Origin: Flavobacterium sp. HSC-61S13 | GTDB lineage: Bacteria; Bacteroidota; Bacteroidia; Flavobacteriales; Flavobacteriaceae | NCBI RefSeq assembly: GCF_024171535.1 | Contig: NZ_JALJZV010000005.1 | Span: forward strand, 124,001-188,000 | DNA length: 64,000 bases | Direction of reading: 5' to 3' | In this document: positions 27,278 through 36,421 of the stretch, piece after piece | Layout of the letters: each line of letters begins with the position of its first letter | How positions within the stretch are numbered: the first letter of the stretch is position 1 | Notes under the pieces: model-generated | Databases searched by the model: none | What the model was told of the DNA's origin: nothing | The model's input: the letters and a program-made list of their open reading frames with translations, nothing else | Translations under genes and position numbers: made by a program

Positions 27278-30130
27278 ATGCCTAAAGATACAACTATCAA
27301 AACCGTTTTAATAATTGGTTCCGGACCAATTGTTATTGGTCAAGCTTGTGAGTTTGACTATTCTGGATCTCAATCTGCTCGCTCTTTAAGAGAAGAGGGA
27401 ATCAAAGTTATTTTGATCAATTCGAATCCAGCTACGATTATGACCGACCCCTCCATGGCGGACCATATTTACCTAAAACCTTTAACTACAAAATCATTAA
27501 TCGAGATCTTGAAAGAGCATCCGGAGATTGACGCTGTACTTCCAACAATGGGAGGTCAAACCGCGTTAAACCTATGCTTAGAGGCCGACGAAAAAGGAAT
27601 TTGGAAAGATTTTGACGTGCGTTTAATCGGTGTTGACATCAATGCGATAAACATCACTGAAGATCGCGAGCAATTCAAACAATTGCTTCAAAGAATCGAC
27701 GTTCCTACAGCTCCTGCCAAAACCGCTACTTCCTTTTTAGAAGGAAAAGAAATCGCTCAGGAATTTGGTTTTCCCTTAGTAATACGCCCGTCGTTTACCT
27801 TAGGAGGAACCGGTGCTGCTTTCGTTCATAAAGCAGAAGATTTTGACGACTTACTTACTCGTGGATTGGAAGCATCTCCAATACATGAAGTACTGATCGA
27901 CAAAGCCTTGTTAGGATGGAAAGAGTACGAATTGGAATTGTTACGCGATAAAAACGACAACGTCGTTATTATCTGTACTATTGAAAATATGGATCCTATG
28001 GGAATCCACACTGGAGATAGTATAACCGTAGCTCCTGCCATGACTTTATCTGATAGAACTTTTCAAAGAATGCGTGATTTATCGATCAAGATGATGCGCA
28101 GTATCGGAAATTTCGCCGGAGGATGTAATGTGCAATTTGCCGTATCACCAGACGAAAAAGAAGATATTGTTGCCATCGAGATCAACCCTCGCGTTTCTCG
28201 TTCATCAGCCTTAGCTTCTAAAGCCACTGGATATCCAATTGCGAAAGTTGCAACTAAATTAGCACTGGGATATTCTCTTGACGAATTACAAAACCAAATC
28301 ACCAAATCCACTTCCGCTTTATTTGAGCCAACTTTGGATTATGTGATTGTAAAAATACCTCGTTGGAATTTTGATAAGTTCGAGGGCGCAGACCGTACCT
28401 TAGGCCTTCAAATGAAATCCGTAGGAGAAGTTATGGGAATCGGACGTTCATTCCAAGAAGCCCTTCACAAAGCTACACAATCCTTAGAAATCAAAAGAAA
28501 CGGATTGGGCGCAGACGGAAAAGGCTATACCAACTACGATCAAATCATCGACAAATTAACTCACGCTAGCTGGGATCGCGTATTCGTCATCTACGATGCC
28601 ATCCAACACGGTATACCGTTGAGCAGAATCCACGAAATCACGAAAATTGATATGTGGTTCTTAAAACAATACGAAGAGTTATACCTATTGGAGAAAGAGG
28701 TTTCTAAATACACTATAGAAACACTTCCAAAAGAATTGCTCTTAGAAGCCAAACAAAAAGGTTTTGCCGATCGTCAGATTGCACATATGCTCAACACCTT
28801 AGAGAGTAAAGTACACACTTTGAGAGATGAGATGAAAGTAAACCGTATCTTCAAATTAGTAGACACTTGTGCAGCTGAATTCCCTGCAAAAACACCTTAT
28901 TACTACTCCACTTTTGAAGCGGAAATCGAAAAACCAGACGGTACCAGATATGTTTCTAATGAAAGTATTGTATCAGACAAAAAGAAAATCATCGTTCTGG
29001 GATCGGGTCCAAATAGAATTGGCCAAGGAATCGAGTTTGACTACTCTTGTGTTCACGGTGTTTTAGCTGCAGAAGAATGTGGTTACGAAACCATCATGAT
29101 CAATTGTAATCCAGAAACGGTTTCTACCGATTTTGACACATCAAATAAATTGTACTTCGAACCGGTTTTCTGGGAACATATCTATGATATCATCCGCCAT
29201 GAAAAACCAGAAGGAGTTATCGTTCAACTCGGAGGTCAAACCGCTTTAAAACTAGCAGAAAAGTTAGAACGCAACGGTATCAAAATTATCGGAACCAGCT
29301 TTGACGCATTAGATTTAGCGGAAGATCGCGGGAGATTCTCTGCCCTACTTGAAGAATTGAAGATTCCTTTTCCTCAATTTGGTATCGCTCAGACTGCCGA
29401 CCAAGCTTTAGAACTTGCTGATAGCTTAGACTTTCCATTGTTGGTTCGTCCATCTTATGTATTGGGCGGTCAAGGAATGAAAATTGTCATCAACAAAAAA
29501 GAATTAGAAGAACACGTAATTGACCTACTCAACTCCATCCCTGGAAACAAGTTGTTGTTAGATCATTATTTGGATGGAGCAATAGAAGCGGAAGCAGATG
29601 CTATCTGTGACGGTGAAAATGTATACATCATCGGTATCATGGAGCACATCGAGCCATGTGGTGTTCACTCTGGTGACAGCCATGCCATGTTACCTCCTTT
29701 TAACCTTGGAGAATTTGTTTTACAACAAATCAAAGACCATACTCATAAAATTGCTATCGCATTAAAAACAGTAGGTCTTATCAACATACAGTTTGCTATT
29801 AAAGACGATATCGTTTACATAATCGAAGCCAATCCAAGAGCCTCTAGAACAGTGCCGTTTATCGCAAAAGCTTATGGCGAACCGTACGTGAATTACGCGA
29901 CCAAAGTCATGCTTGGCGATAAAAAAGTCACGGACTTCGACTTTAACCCGCAATTAAAAGGATACGCTATCAAAAGTCCTGTATTCTCTTTTGACAAATT
30001 CAGAAATGTCAATAAAGCATTAGGTCCTGAGATGAAATCGACTGGTGAAAGCATCTTGTTTATTGACGACTTAAAAGACGATCAATTCTACGAAATCTAC
30101 TCCAGACGTAAAATGTACTTAAGTAGATAA
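27278..30130 (+). CDS. carB: Carbamoyl-phosphate synthase large subunit, short form
   Basis: A 950-residue CarB. Two ATP-grasp halves are clear: the first begins VLIIGSGPIVIGQACEFDYS and the second IIVLGSGPNRIGQGIEFDYS (about residue 565). It makes carbamoyl phosphate from bicarbonate, glutamine-derived ammonia and two ATP, for pyrimidine and arginine synthesis, with the small subunit CarA encoded elsewhere. The E. coli enzyme has 1073 residues; here the protein ends soon after the second ATP-grasp (YEIYSRRKMYLSR), so the C-terminal MGS-like allosteric domain is absent. This short form is, to my knowledge, usual in flavobacteria. A terminator at 30144 ends the transcript. Confidence 0.95.
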   Translation: MPKDTTIKTVLIIGSGPIVIGQACEFDYSGSQSARSLREEGIKVILINSNPATIMTDPSMADHIYLKPLTTKSLIEILKEHPEIDAVLPTMGGQTALNLCLEADEKGIWKDFDVRLIGVDINAINITEDREQFKQLLQRIDVPTAPAKTATSFLEGKEIAQEFGFPLVIRPSFTLGGTGAAFVHKAEDFDDLLTRGLEASPIHEVLIDKALLGWKEYELELLRDKNDNVVIICTIENMDPMGIHTGDSITVAPAMTLSDRTFQRMRDLSIKMMRSIGNFAGGCNVQFAVSPDEKEDIVAIEINPRVSRSSALASKATGYPIAKVATKLALGYSLDELQNQITKSTSALFEPTLDYVIVKIPRWNFDKFEGADRTLGLQMKSVGEVMGIGRSFQEALHKATQSLEIKRNGLGADGKGYTNYDQIIDKLTHASWDRVFVIYDAIQHGIPLSRIHEITKIDMWFLKQYEELYLLEKEVSKYTIETLPKELLLEAKQKGFADRQIAHMLNTLESKVHTLRDEMKVNRIFKLVDTCAAEFPAKTPYYYSTFEAEIEKPDGTRYVSNESIVSDKKKIIVLGSGPNRIGQGIEFDYSCVHGVLAAEECGYETIMINCNPETVSTDFDTSNKLYFEPVFWEHIYDIIRHEKPEGVIVQLGGQTALKLAEKLERNGIKIIGTSFDALDLAEDRGRFSALLEELKIPFPQFGIAQTADQALELADSLDFPLLVRPSYVLGGQGMKIVINKKELEEHVIDLLNSIPGNKLLLDHYLDGAIEAEADAICDGENVYIIGIMEHIEPCGVHSGDSHAMLPPFNLGEFVLQQIKDHTHKIAIALKTVGLINIQFAIKDDIVYIIEANPRASRTVPFIAKAYGEPYVNYATKVMLGDKKVTDFDFNPQLKGYAIKSPVFSFDKFRNVNKALGPEMKSTGESILFIDDLKDDQFYEIYSRRKMYLSR

Positions 30131-30143
30131 TACCATACCACTT

Positions 30144-30177
30144 AAAAAAGGTTGCATCGAGGGATGCAACCTTTTTT
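30144..30177 (+). terminator. Terminator after carB
   Basis: Arms AAAAAAGGTTGCATC (30144-30158) and GATGCAACCTTTTTT (30163-30177) form a perfect 15-bp stem with a 4-base loop, ending in a T run. Confidence 0.9.
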
Positions 30178-30246
30178 GCTTTATACCTGCCCGAGATTGT
30201 AATCCAACACATTGACACCTCATAGAAACACCTAATACCTCTTAAA

Positions 30247-30400
30247 ACAAACCAGATACAAACTAGGTACAAACTAGATACAAACTAGATACAAACTAGA
30301 TACAAACTAGATACAAACTAGATACAAACTAGATACAAACTAGGTACAAACTAGGTACAAACTAGGTACAAACTAGGTACAAACTAGGTACAAACTAAGC
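30247..30400. repeat. Tandem array of fourteen 11-bp units
   Basis: Unit ACAAACTAGRT. The order of variants is one ACAAACCAGAT, one ...AGGT, six identical ...AGAT, five identical ...AGGT and a last degenerate ...AAGC. The units are contiguous without spacers and lie between the terminators of two convergent genes. Each unit carries a CTAG tetranucleotide every 11 bases, close to one helical turn. Confidence 0.97.
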
Positions 30401-30437
30401 CAACACTAAAGAGTTTGAGTTAAATATTCTAAAGCAT

Positions 30438-30470
30438 AAAAAAGGGCCATTCTCTTGAAGGCCCCTTTAT
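30438..30470 (-). terminator. Terminator of the EF-hand lipoprotein operon
   Basis: A stem pairing AAAGGGCC (30441-30448) with GGCCCCTTT (30460-30468), with one bulged C. The A run on its left gives the U tract for leftward transcripts. Confidence 0.7.
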
Positions 30471-30487
30471 ATATTTCGTTTCAATTA

Positions 30488-31216
30488 TCAATTTTTCATC
30501 GGATTATAGCTTTCTATTTTCCATTGATTCTTACTCAAATCTACATAGAAGTAATCGATGGCATCATTCTTATCAAAAGCCCCATTTTTATTGATGTCTT
30601 CTATGGTTCTAAAATACAATCTATTTTGAGTTTCAATCACACTCCAATCCAAAAGTTCGTGCAAGTCCTCTGATAGCTTAGTGAATTTCGTCCCATCATT
30701 CATACTGATATACAAAGACTTAATATCATTGGAGTCGATTTTCCCGTCTTGATTCGTATCGAGATCTGCAATACTGTATACCAAAATTTTCTTTTTCGTT
30801 TTATCGGCTATGGTATTCAAATACGTAACCGTTTGGATCTGCATAACCTGATCGGTTAAAGGTCGCAAAGCGGTAGAGTCTATATGTTGAAACATCAGAT
30901 TCTGAAAATAGCCCGTCAATTCGAAGCGGTTATAATTCGAAATCGTATAAGAAACTTGATTAACCTTAGTCGAGCCGTATTTTGAAGAAACATCATAAAC
31001 ACGCACATCTCCTATGGGATGAATCAAATAATTGGTCCCCTCCATCAAAATCGGTAAATCAGCTATTTTAATCTGAGTACTATCTATTTTTTGAGGTTCG
31101 CGTACGGAAATCTTTTTCGCTTCATAAATCACTTTGGGTTGCTCTTCTTCATTTTTACATGAATACAAACTCATCAATACCAAGATCACCACAGCACCTT
31201 TTAATTTTTTCATCAT
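30488..31216 (-). CDS. Lipoprotein with EF-hand-like calcium-binding loops
   Basis: A 242-residue lipoprotein (lipobox LYSC, Cys20). Two loops look like EF-hand or dockerin-type calcium sites: DTNQDGKIDSND (about residue 155) and DINKNGAFDKND (about 218), with Asp/Asn at the alternating coordinating positions. No enzyme motif is seen. It is the last gene of the leftward operon with an M23 peptidase and a TonB-dependent receptor, 52 bases after the receptor gene, and is likely to lie in the outer membrane beside the receptor. The function is unknown; calcium binding is inferred from the loops. Confidence 0.8.
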   Translation of the reverse strand: MMKKLKGAVVILVLMSLYSCKNEEEQPKVIYEAKKISVREPQKIDSTQIKIADLPILMEGTNYLIHPIGDVRVYDVSSKYGSTKVNQVSYTISNYNRFELTGYFQNLMFQHIDSTALRPLTDQVMQIQTVTYLNTIADKTKKKILVYSIADLDTNQDGKIDSNDIKSLYISMNDGTKFTKLSEDLHELLDWSVIETQNRLYFRTIEDINKNGAFDKNDAIDYFYVDLSKNQWKIESYNPMKN

Positions 31217-31268
31217 TTACTTTTTATCCTATCAAATATAAAAATAATTACGCTAGCTTTCAAAAAAA

Positions 31269-33728
31269 TTATAAGCGCATATTTACTTTTAAATTAAAAG
31301 TCCTAGTCGTCATATAATTTGGTATACCATACTGCACTTTAGTATACACATCGCGTACCCAAGTATTGGTTATGGCATTCTGATTATCAAAGAGATTATA
31401 TATTTCAACACCTATGGCTAACTCATCAAAAGGTGACAACCACTTTTTATGCAATCCTATTTTCGCATCTTTAAACACATAAGAAAAACCCGCATCGGCT
31501 CTGCGATAATCCTTTAATCGCAGCTGATATTGATACGGATCAGCATAAGAAGGCGACCCTCCCGGCAATCCTGTGTTGTAAACCAAATTCAAATACATTT
31601 TTAAATTGGGAATCTGAGGCATATAATCCTGAAACAACAATCCGAATTTTAAACGTTGATCGGTAGGTCTTGCAATATAACCTTGTTCTCTATAATTCTC
31701 TTCCGTTTTGAGATACCCCACACTTAACCACGATTCGGTTCCCGGTAAAATCTCACCGTTCAAACGCACATCTGCTCCAAAAACATAGGCCTTTGCATCA
31801 TTATCGGCATGATAACGAATTCGCACATTCTCTAAGGTATAGGTATTGACATCCGTTAGGTTTTTATAATACACCTCCGTTGTCAATTTAAAAGGGCGCT
31901 GACCCAACTTAAAGCTATAGTCATTACCCAATACCAAATGTATGGATTGTTGCGCTTTTAAATTTAGATTTACCGTCCCATCCATAGCCCTCATCTCTCT
32001 ATATGATGGCGGTTGCGCATACCAACCACCCGAAACACGGAACACCATATCCGCTGTCCAGTTTGGCTTAATGGCAATTTGCGCACGCGGACTAACAATC
32101 ATCTTTGCATCCGACTTTTGATCGTCGGAACCAGCCTGCCACCAATGTCCACGCACACCAGCATTTAACCAAAGTTCGTTTTGACCAATTTCAGTTCTAT
32201 AATTCCATTGTACATATCCCGACAAACGATCTATGACTACATCATTTCTAGAGCGCACATTTTGGAAGGGCAATAATGGCCCATAATAGGGTTGGTAAGG
32301 CTGATCATTACGCAAATCAACTAGAGGCGACGGCAAGGAAAAACCCGCAGAATCAACCACTTCCCATTCAGACAGTCTGTCTTTAACATCCTCTCGGCTA
32401 AACTTTAATCCCCATTCAAATTGTTGTTGATCTTTATCGTGAAACCCCTTGACTTCAGCATTAAAAATAACGGCATCATAATCATTTCTAGCGTGATTTA
32501 GCTGCGAACCCACACCTCTACTATAACTGACTCCTCCAAAATTTTCAGACCCCAAATTAGTATCTACCTCCCCCAAACGGTATGAAGCTAATATGTCAAA
32601 ATGCTCTTTCTCTCGGGTTTGATAACCCGAAGCAATAAACTTCAACTTCGTGTAATCATTCCATTGATACACCCCTTTTAACGCACCAAACAAAGTTAAA
32701 TACTCATCTTTTTCCTGCCCTTGATAATACACCAATAAAGCCGTAGGATTATCGATAGTACCAAAATTTGTTTGTCGAGTTAAGGGTTTATAGTGATATT
32801 TGTTCTGAGATATATTTCCCAAAAAACTCCATTGCCATTTGGTCGAAGCATTAAAATTAATCAAGGTTTGAAAATCCACAAAAGCTGGATTGAAATTGGT
32901 TTCCGTCTCCTGACTGTTAACCAACAACTTATTATCGCGATAACGAACACCTGAAATGGCACTCCATTTTTGATTTTTAGAAACCCAATCAACCGTAGCT
33001 GCAACACCTAAAAAACTAGCTTCTACAGCCGCTTTAAAAGAGGTTGGAGTACGATAGGTTATATCCAACACAGATGCCAACTTATCTCCGTATTTCGCTT
33101 GAAATCCCCCAGCTGAAAAATTAACTTTCTCAACCATATCGGTATTGGTAAAACTCAAACCCTCTTGCTGTCCAGAACGAATCAAAAACGGTTTGTATAT
33201 CTCAATTTCATTGACATAGACCAGATTTTCATCATAATTTCCTCCACGAACCGCATATTGCGTACTTAGTTCATTATTAGAATACACTCCCGGCAAGGTT
33301 TTTAAGATATTTTCTATACCCGCATTGGCGCCGGGAATCCGCCGCAACAATACAGGCGAAATCACAGTTGCACCAACAACGCGATCATCAGTTTTATCAA
33401 TTACAATTTCACTCAGAGTTTGAGAATCGCTATTCAATACCAAATTCAATTCAAAATCCTCCTTGTTTTTCAAACGAACCATCACCCTAGCTGTTTTGAA
33501 TCCGATATGAGTGTAATTTACTTGATAATCCTGTTCTGATTCGATATGCAGCACATAAAAACCATTGTCGTTGGTCGTTGTCTGAAAAGCTCCAGCAACA
33601 ACGGTCACTCCCACTACAGGTAGTTGCTTTTCATTCAAAACAACTCCTTTTACCCTTGCTTGTTGCGCGTAAAAATGAACGCTAAAAAACAGCCCTATTA
33701 CGATAGAAAACGCTTTGAATTTTTTCAA
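31269..33728 (-). CDS. TonB-dependent outer-membrane receptor with carboxypeptidase-like N-terminal domain
   Basis: An 819-residue receptor. After the signal peptide (to about residue 21) comes a CarboxypepD_reg-like beta domain (about 25-105), a plug domain (about 115-225, with PVLLRRIPGANAGIENIL and the typical YAVRGGNYDENLVYV), then a long beta-barrel ending in Arg-Leu after aromatic-rich strands. It imports a ligand across the outer membrane with TonB energy; the ligand is not evident. A SusD partner is absent, so it is not a classical SusCD pair. The gene sits 11 bases after the M23 peptidase gene. Confidence 0.93.
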   Translation of the reverse strand: MKKFKAFSIVIGLFFSVHFYAQQARVKGVVLNEKQLPVVGVTVVAGAFQTTTNDNGFYVLHIESEQDYQVNYTHIGFKTARVMVRLKNKEDFELNLVLNSDSQTLSEIVIDKTDDRVVGATVISPVLLRRIPGANAGIENILKTLPGVYSNNELSTQYAVRGGNYDENLVYVNEIEIYKPFLIRSGQQEGLSFTNTDMVEKVNFSAGGFQAKYGDKLASVLDITYRTPTSFKAAVEASFLGVAATVDWVSKNQKWSAISGVRYRDNKLLVNSQETETNFNPAFVDFQTLINFNASTKWQWSFLGNISQNKYHYKPLTRQTNFGTIDNPTALLVYYQGQEKDEYLTLFGALKGVYQWNDYTKLKFIASGYQTREKEHFDILASYRLGEVDTNLGSENFGGVSYSRGVGSQLNHARNDYDAVIFNAEVKGFHDKDQQQFEWGLKFSREDVKDRLSEWEVVDSAGFSLPSPLVDLRNDQPYQPYYGPLLPFQNVRSRNDVVIDRLSGYVQWNYRTEIGQNELWLNAGVRGHWWQAGSDDQKSDAKMIVSPRAQIAIKPNWTADMVFRVSGGWYAQPPSYREMRAMDGTVNLNLKAQQSIHLVLGNDYSFKLGQRPFKLTTEVYYKNLTDVNTYTLENVRIRYHADNDAKAYVFGADVRLNGEILPGTESWLSVGYLKTEENYREQGYIARPTDQRLKFGLLFQDYMPQIPNLKMYLNLVYNTGLPGGSPSYADPYQYQLRLKDYRRADAGFSYVFKDAKIGLHKKWLSPFDELAIGVEIYNLFDNQNAITNTWVRDVYTKVQYGIPNYMTTRTFNLKVNMRL

Positions 33729-33739
33729 GTTGATCTGGT

Positions 33740-35425
33740 TTATTTTATAAAAAAGTGGCTTTCAAATACAGTGCTATTTCCGATTCGATCCGTTGCTATA
33801 ATCTTAATCTCGTTTCGTCCAACCACAGCGACATCATCACTAATATCATGTACTATTAGATTGGTTTTATAGTCATAATCCAATAAAATCCAGCACCCAT
33901 TGATATATCCCTCTATCGTATTAAGACCGGACAAATCATCGGTCACCACAAAGCTCAAGCGCTTGGTTTTATCCAATTCCGCTCCAGCAACAAAGTTCGG
34001 TTTAGCAATCAACGGAGCGATATTATCCTCAAAAATTTGATATTCGCCAAAATCGCGTGTTCTAATGGAAAACGTCTTGTTTTTTTTCTGTGTACTAAAA
34101 TATTCTTTTTTCCCATTACTAACTCTACCGATAAAAGCTTTTTCGAGATTAACCCCCTCTAACTGACTAACGTCAAATTTGATGGTAATATTTTTATGCA
34201 AGGCTACGGTTTCATCATGCAGATACAAAACGCGGTCTTTTACTTCCATCTTGAGATAAAAATCGTCGTAAAAAACTCCGGAAGGAAACTCCACAACCAC
34301 TTGGTCTTTCTCAAAAATATACTCGCGATCCGTTTGAATAAACCTCGGTGTTATTTCTTTCTCCGCACGGATTACCAAAGCCTCCTCCGCATAGTCGATC
34401 GGAACATGAACAACGGTTTTATTGCCGTTAAAGTCACAAATTTCAATCATATAATTAAAATTCATCAACGTGTCTACGTCGATTTGGCCGTTGTTTTTAT
34501 AGGAGTTGATCAAAGACAAACCGTAAGGTTTTTTATAAAACAATTTTTGAAAACGCTGCTTCGTCTTTACAAAATGCTCATAGTCAATCAAAGCATTCAC
34601 ATACCTCGATTCATCAAAGGCAAAAGTATCGAACTGAAAACTATAAAAAGGCGTACCATTCAAATATGTTTTTATGTAATAGATTCCGTTTTTAGCATAA
34701 TTATTATCAGAAACATCGTGGGTATTGACCGAAAAGCCAATCTTTCCCTTGGCACGGACGCGATCAGCGATGTAAGTTCCATCTTTTTGTTTTGTCAGTG
34801 GCACCTCTATGGGTTTTTCAGATTGATTGACCACCGCAGCATCACCTAATGGATAAGCCAACAAACCGTTTAAAACAGGAGCTTTCGTATCTTTTACTTT
34901 TATTTGAGTTCCGAAATGCAACGGATTAATAATCTTTTCGGTTTTAGTGTCTCGAAATTCAAAATGCAAATGTGGGCCACCCGACCCACCTGTATTACCG
35001 GTAAAAGCAATGAGGTCCCCTTTTTTCACCAGCAACTCACCTGCTTTCGGAAAAAGTTCTATTTCAAATTTATTTGATTTGTATTGTTGATTTTTAACAA
35101 ATGCACCGATTTTGTCATTATAGGCGTTCAAATGTCCATAGACTGTAGTATAACCACCGGCGTGATTGATATACAAAGCTTTACCGTAACCAAAGGTCGA
35201 AACCTTGATACGCGAAACAGTACCATCGGCTGGCGCATAAACGGGTAATCCAATTCGCTGCTCTGTGCGTATATCCAGACCCGCGTGAAAGTGATTGCCC
35301 CTCAATTCTCCGAAAGTACCCGAGGGAATTAGATCGATTTTCAAAGGACTAAGAAACTGATCTTTAGGAAAACTCTGTGCAAAAATACAACTGGTTGAAA
35401 GTAAAAATAAGAATAGTGATTTCAT
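33740..35425 (-). CDS. M23 family metallopeptidase (LytM-like)
   Basis: A 561-residue exported protein with signal peptide (cleaved after about residue 16) and an N-terminal M23 domain. Zinc ligands are visible in NHFHAGLDI (His-x6-Asp type) and in GPHLHFEF. Such enzymes cut peptidoglycan cross-bridges in the periplasm. The remaining 370 residues form beta-rich, Ig-like modules with no catalytic motif; this long C-terminal part is typical of the flavobacterial version. It is the first gene of the operon with the TonB receptor and the EF-hand lipoprotein. Confidence 0.92.
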   Translation of the reverse strand: MKSLFLFLLSTSCIFAQSFPKDQFLSPLKIDLIPSGTFGELRGNHFHAGLDIRTEQRIGLPVYAPADGTVSRIKVSTFGYGKALYINHAGGYTTVYGHLNAYNDKIGAFVKNQQYKSNKFEIELFPKAGELLVKKGDLIAFTGNTGGSGGPHLHFEFRDTKTEKIINPLHFGTQIKVKDTKAPVLNGLLAYPLGDAAVVNQSEKPIEVPLTKQKDGTYIADRVRAKGKIGFSVNTHDVSDNNYAKNGIYYIKTYLNGTPFYSFQFDTFAFDESRYVNALIDYEHFVKTKQRFQKLFYKKPYGLSLINSYKNNGQIDVDTLMNFNYMIEICDFNGNKTVVHVPIDYAEEALVIRAEKEITPRFIQTDREYIFEKDQVVVEFPSGVFYDDFYLKMEVKDRVLYLHDETVALHKNITIKFDVSQLEGVNLEKAFIGRVSNGKKEYFSTQKKNKTFSIRTRDFGEYQIFEDNIAPLIAKPNFVAGAELDKTKRLSFVVTDDLSGLNTIEGYINGCWILLDYDYKTNLIVHDISDDVAVVGRNEIKIIATDRIGNSTVFESHFFIK

Positions 35426-35576
35426 CTTGGCAATTTGTGCTAATTTATAAAAATAACTAATGAGTTATAAGCGGATTATTTAAAAATAAATTAAACTTAA
35501 AGATCTACAATATATTTAACAATAAAGAATTTTCGATTTTTTATCATATTTTTTTTTTATTTAGAAATAGTAATAT

Positions 35577-35584
35577 TAACTTTG
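35577..35584 (+). promoter_or_regulatory. Candidate -7 box of the coiled-coil/zapA operon
   Basis: TAACTTTG matches TAnnTTTG. The expected start of transcription near 35591 would put the ATG at 35597 almost at +1, which supports the ATG at 35612 as the true start. Confidence 0.5.
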
Positions 35585-35611
35585 TAAAATCATGTAATGA
35601 ACAATAGTATA

Positions 35612-35902
35612 ATGAGTGAGCTTAACGAAATCATAGATTCTCTGGAAAGTAAGTTTACAAAACTTGTACAAAAGCTTGAAGCTTTGGAAGTTGAGAATGC
35701 AACATTATTGCAAGAACTGAATAAGTCTAGAGCGGAAATTCATAATTTGAGAGATACGCATAGCGGTTTGGAAACCCGATACGATTCACTCAAGTTAGCC
35801 AATTCATTACTGGGCAACGAAGAAAACAAAAGAGATACGAAACTCAAGATAAATTCATTAATACGAGAAATAGACAATTGTATAGCACAACTCTCTGAAT
35901 AA
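35612..35902 (+). CDS. Coiled-coil protein upstream of zapA (possible division protein)
   Basis: With the start at 35612 (MSELNEIIDSLESKF) the product is 96 residues, nearly all predicted coiled coil: heptads of Leu/Ile with Glu/Lys/Arg run from about residue 3 to 62, and a shorter helix ends the protein. An upstream ATG at 35597 adds only five residues. It lies 12 bases before zapA in the same transcript, so by context it may be a ZapB-like or other divisome partner of ZapA; that is inference, as there is no clear sequence identity. Confidence 0.75.
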   Translation: MSELNEIIDSLESKFTKLVQKLEALEVENATLLQELNKSRAEIHNLRDTHSGLETRYDSLKLANSLLGNEENKRDTKLKINSLIREIDNCIAQLSE

Positions 35903-35914
35903 TAAAGAGTTATT

Positions 35915-36208
35915 ATGGATCAGAAATTAAAGATTAAAGTTTCGATTGCCGATCGAATATACCCCCTTACTGTAGATTATTCACAAGAGGAAGGGCTAAG
36001 AACGGCTTCAAAAAAAATTGAGACGATGATCCATCAGTTTGAAGAAAACTATGCTGTTCGCGACAAACAAGATGTTCTAGCGATGTGTGCCTTGCAATTT
36101 GCGGCACAGACCGAGCAGAAGAAAATTGATATTTCAGACAACTATACACAAGCTATTGATCGCTTACAAGAAATGAATTCAAAATTGGATAAGATTCTTT
36201 CAAAATAA
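35915..36208 (+). CDS. zapA: Cell division protein ZapA
   Basis: A 97-residue protein of the ZapA family (PF05164). It starts with the beta-strand region KIKVSIADRIYPLTV, then a conserved EEGLRTASKKIE helix, and ends in a C-terminal coiled coil (DRLQEMNSKLDKILSK). ZapA cross-links FtsZ filaments at the division ring. It lies between a coiled-coil gene and the 6S RNA, a zapA-ssrS order that is also found in proteobacteria. Confidence 0.93.
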   Translation: MDQKLKIKVSIADRIYPLTVDYSQEEGLRTASKKIETMIHQFEENYAVRDKQDVLAMCALQFAAQTEQKKIDISDNYTQAIDRLQEMNSKLDKILSK

Positions 36209-36235
36209 ACACGTTCTTTAACATAAAACTAAGAT

Positions 36236-36402
36236 ACTGCCCACATTAGTACCTGTTTGATAAACTCAACGCTAACAAATTCAAATGAGTGAATCGTTGC
36301 TTCTAAAGCATGCTGCCTTGCGCAGATCCTTGAACAGCAAGATAGCTCAAAACTTGTCATATTACGAGTTTATACAACCACCCCTAATGTGGGCTTTTTT
36401 TA
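36236..36402 (+). ncRNA. ssrS: 6S RNA (flavobacterial type)
   Basis: The 213-base gap between zapA and rny folds as a long interrupted hairpin: an 11-bp closing stem GCCCACATTAG (36239-36249) with CTAATGTGGGC (36384-36394), an asymmetric internal loop, and an 8-bp stem ATAAACTC (36260-36267) with GAGTTTAT (36366-36373), then an open central region and further pairing. A T run directly after the closing stem ends the transcript. Length (about 165 nt), the rod shape with an open centre and the position behind zapA fit 6S RNA, which mimics an open promoter and binds RNA polymerase. The exact 5' end is uncertain. Confidence 0.8.
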
Positions 36403-36421
36403 TATAATTACACAAACAAAT

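Noticed and set aside
30060..30272. Leftward frame across the carB end and its terminator
   Set aside because: It is antisense to carB coding sequence and a terminator hairpin, with no family match.
30247..30400. CRISPR array
   Set aside because: The 11-bp units are contiguous with no spacers, and no cas genes are near.
36389..36421. Upstream ATG of rny at 36389
   Set aside because: It falls within the 3' stem and T run of the 6S RNA, and the residues it adds are not conserved family sequence; the membrane helix begins at the ATG at 36422.
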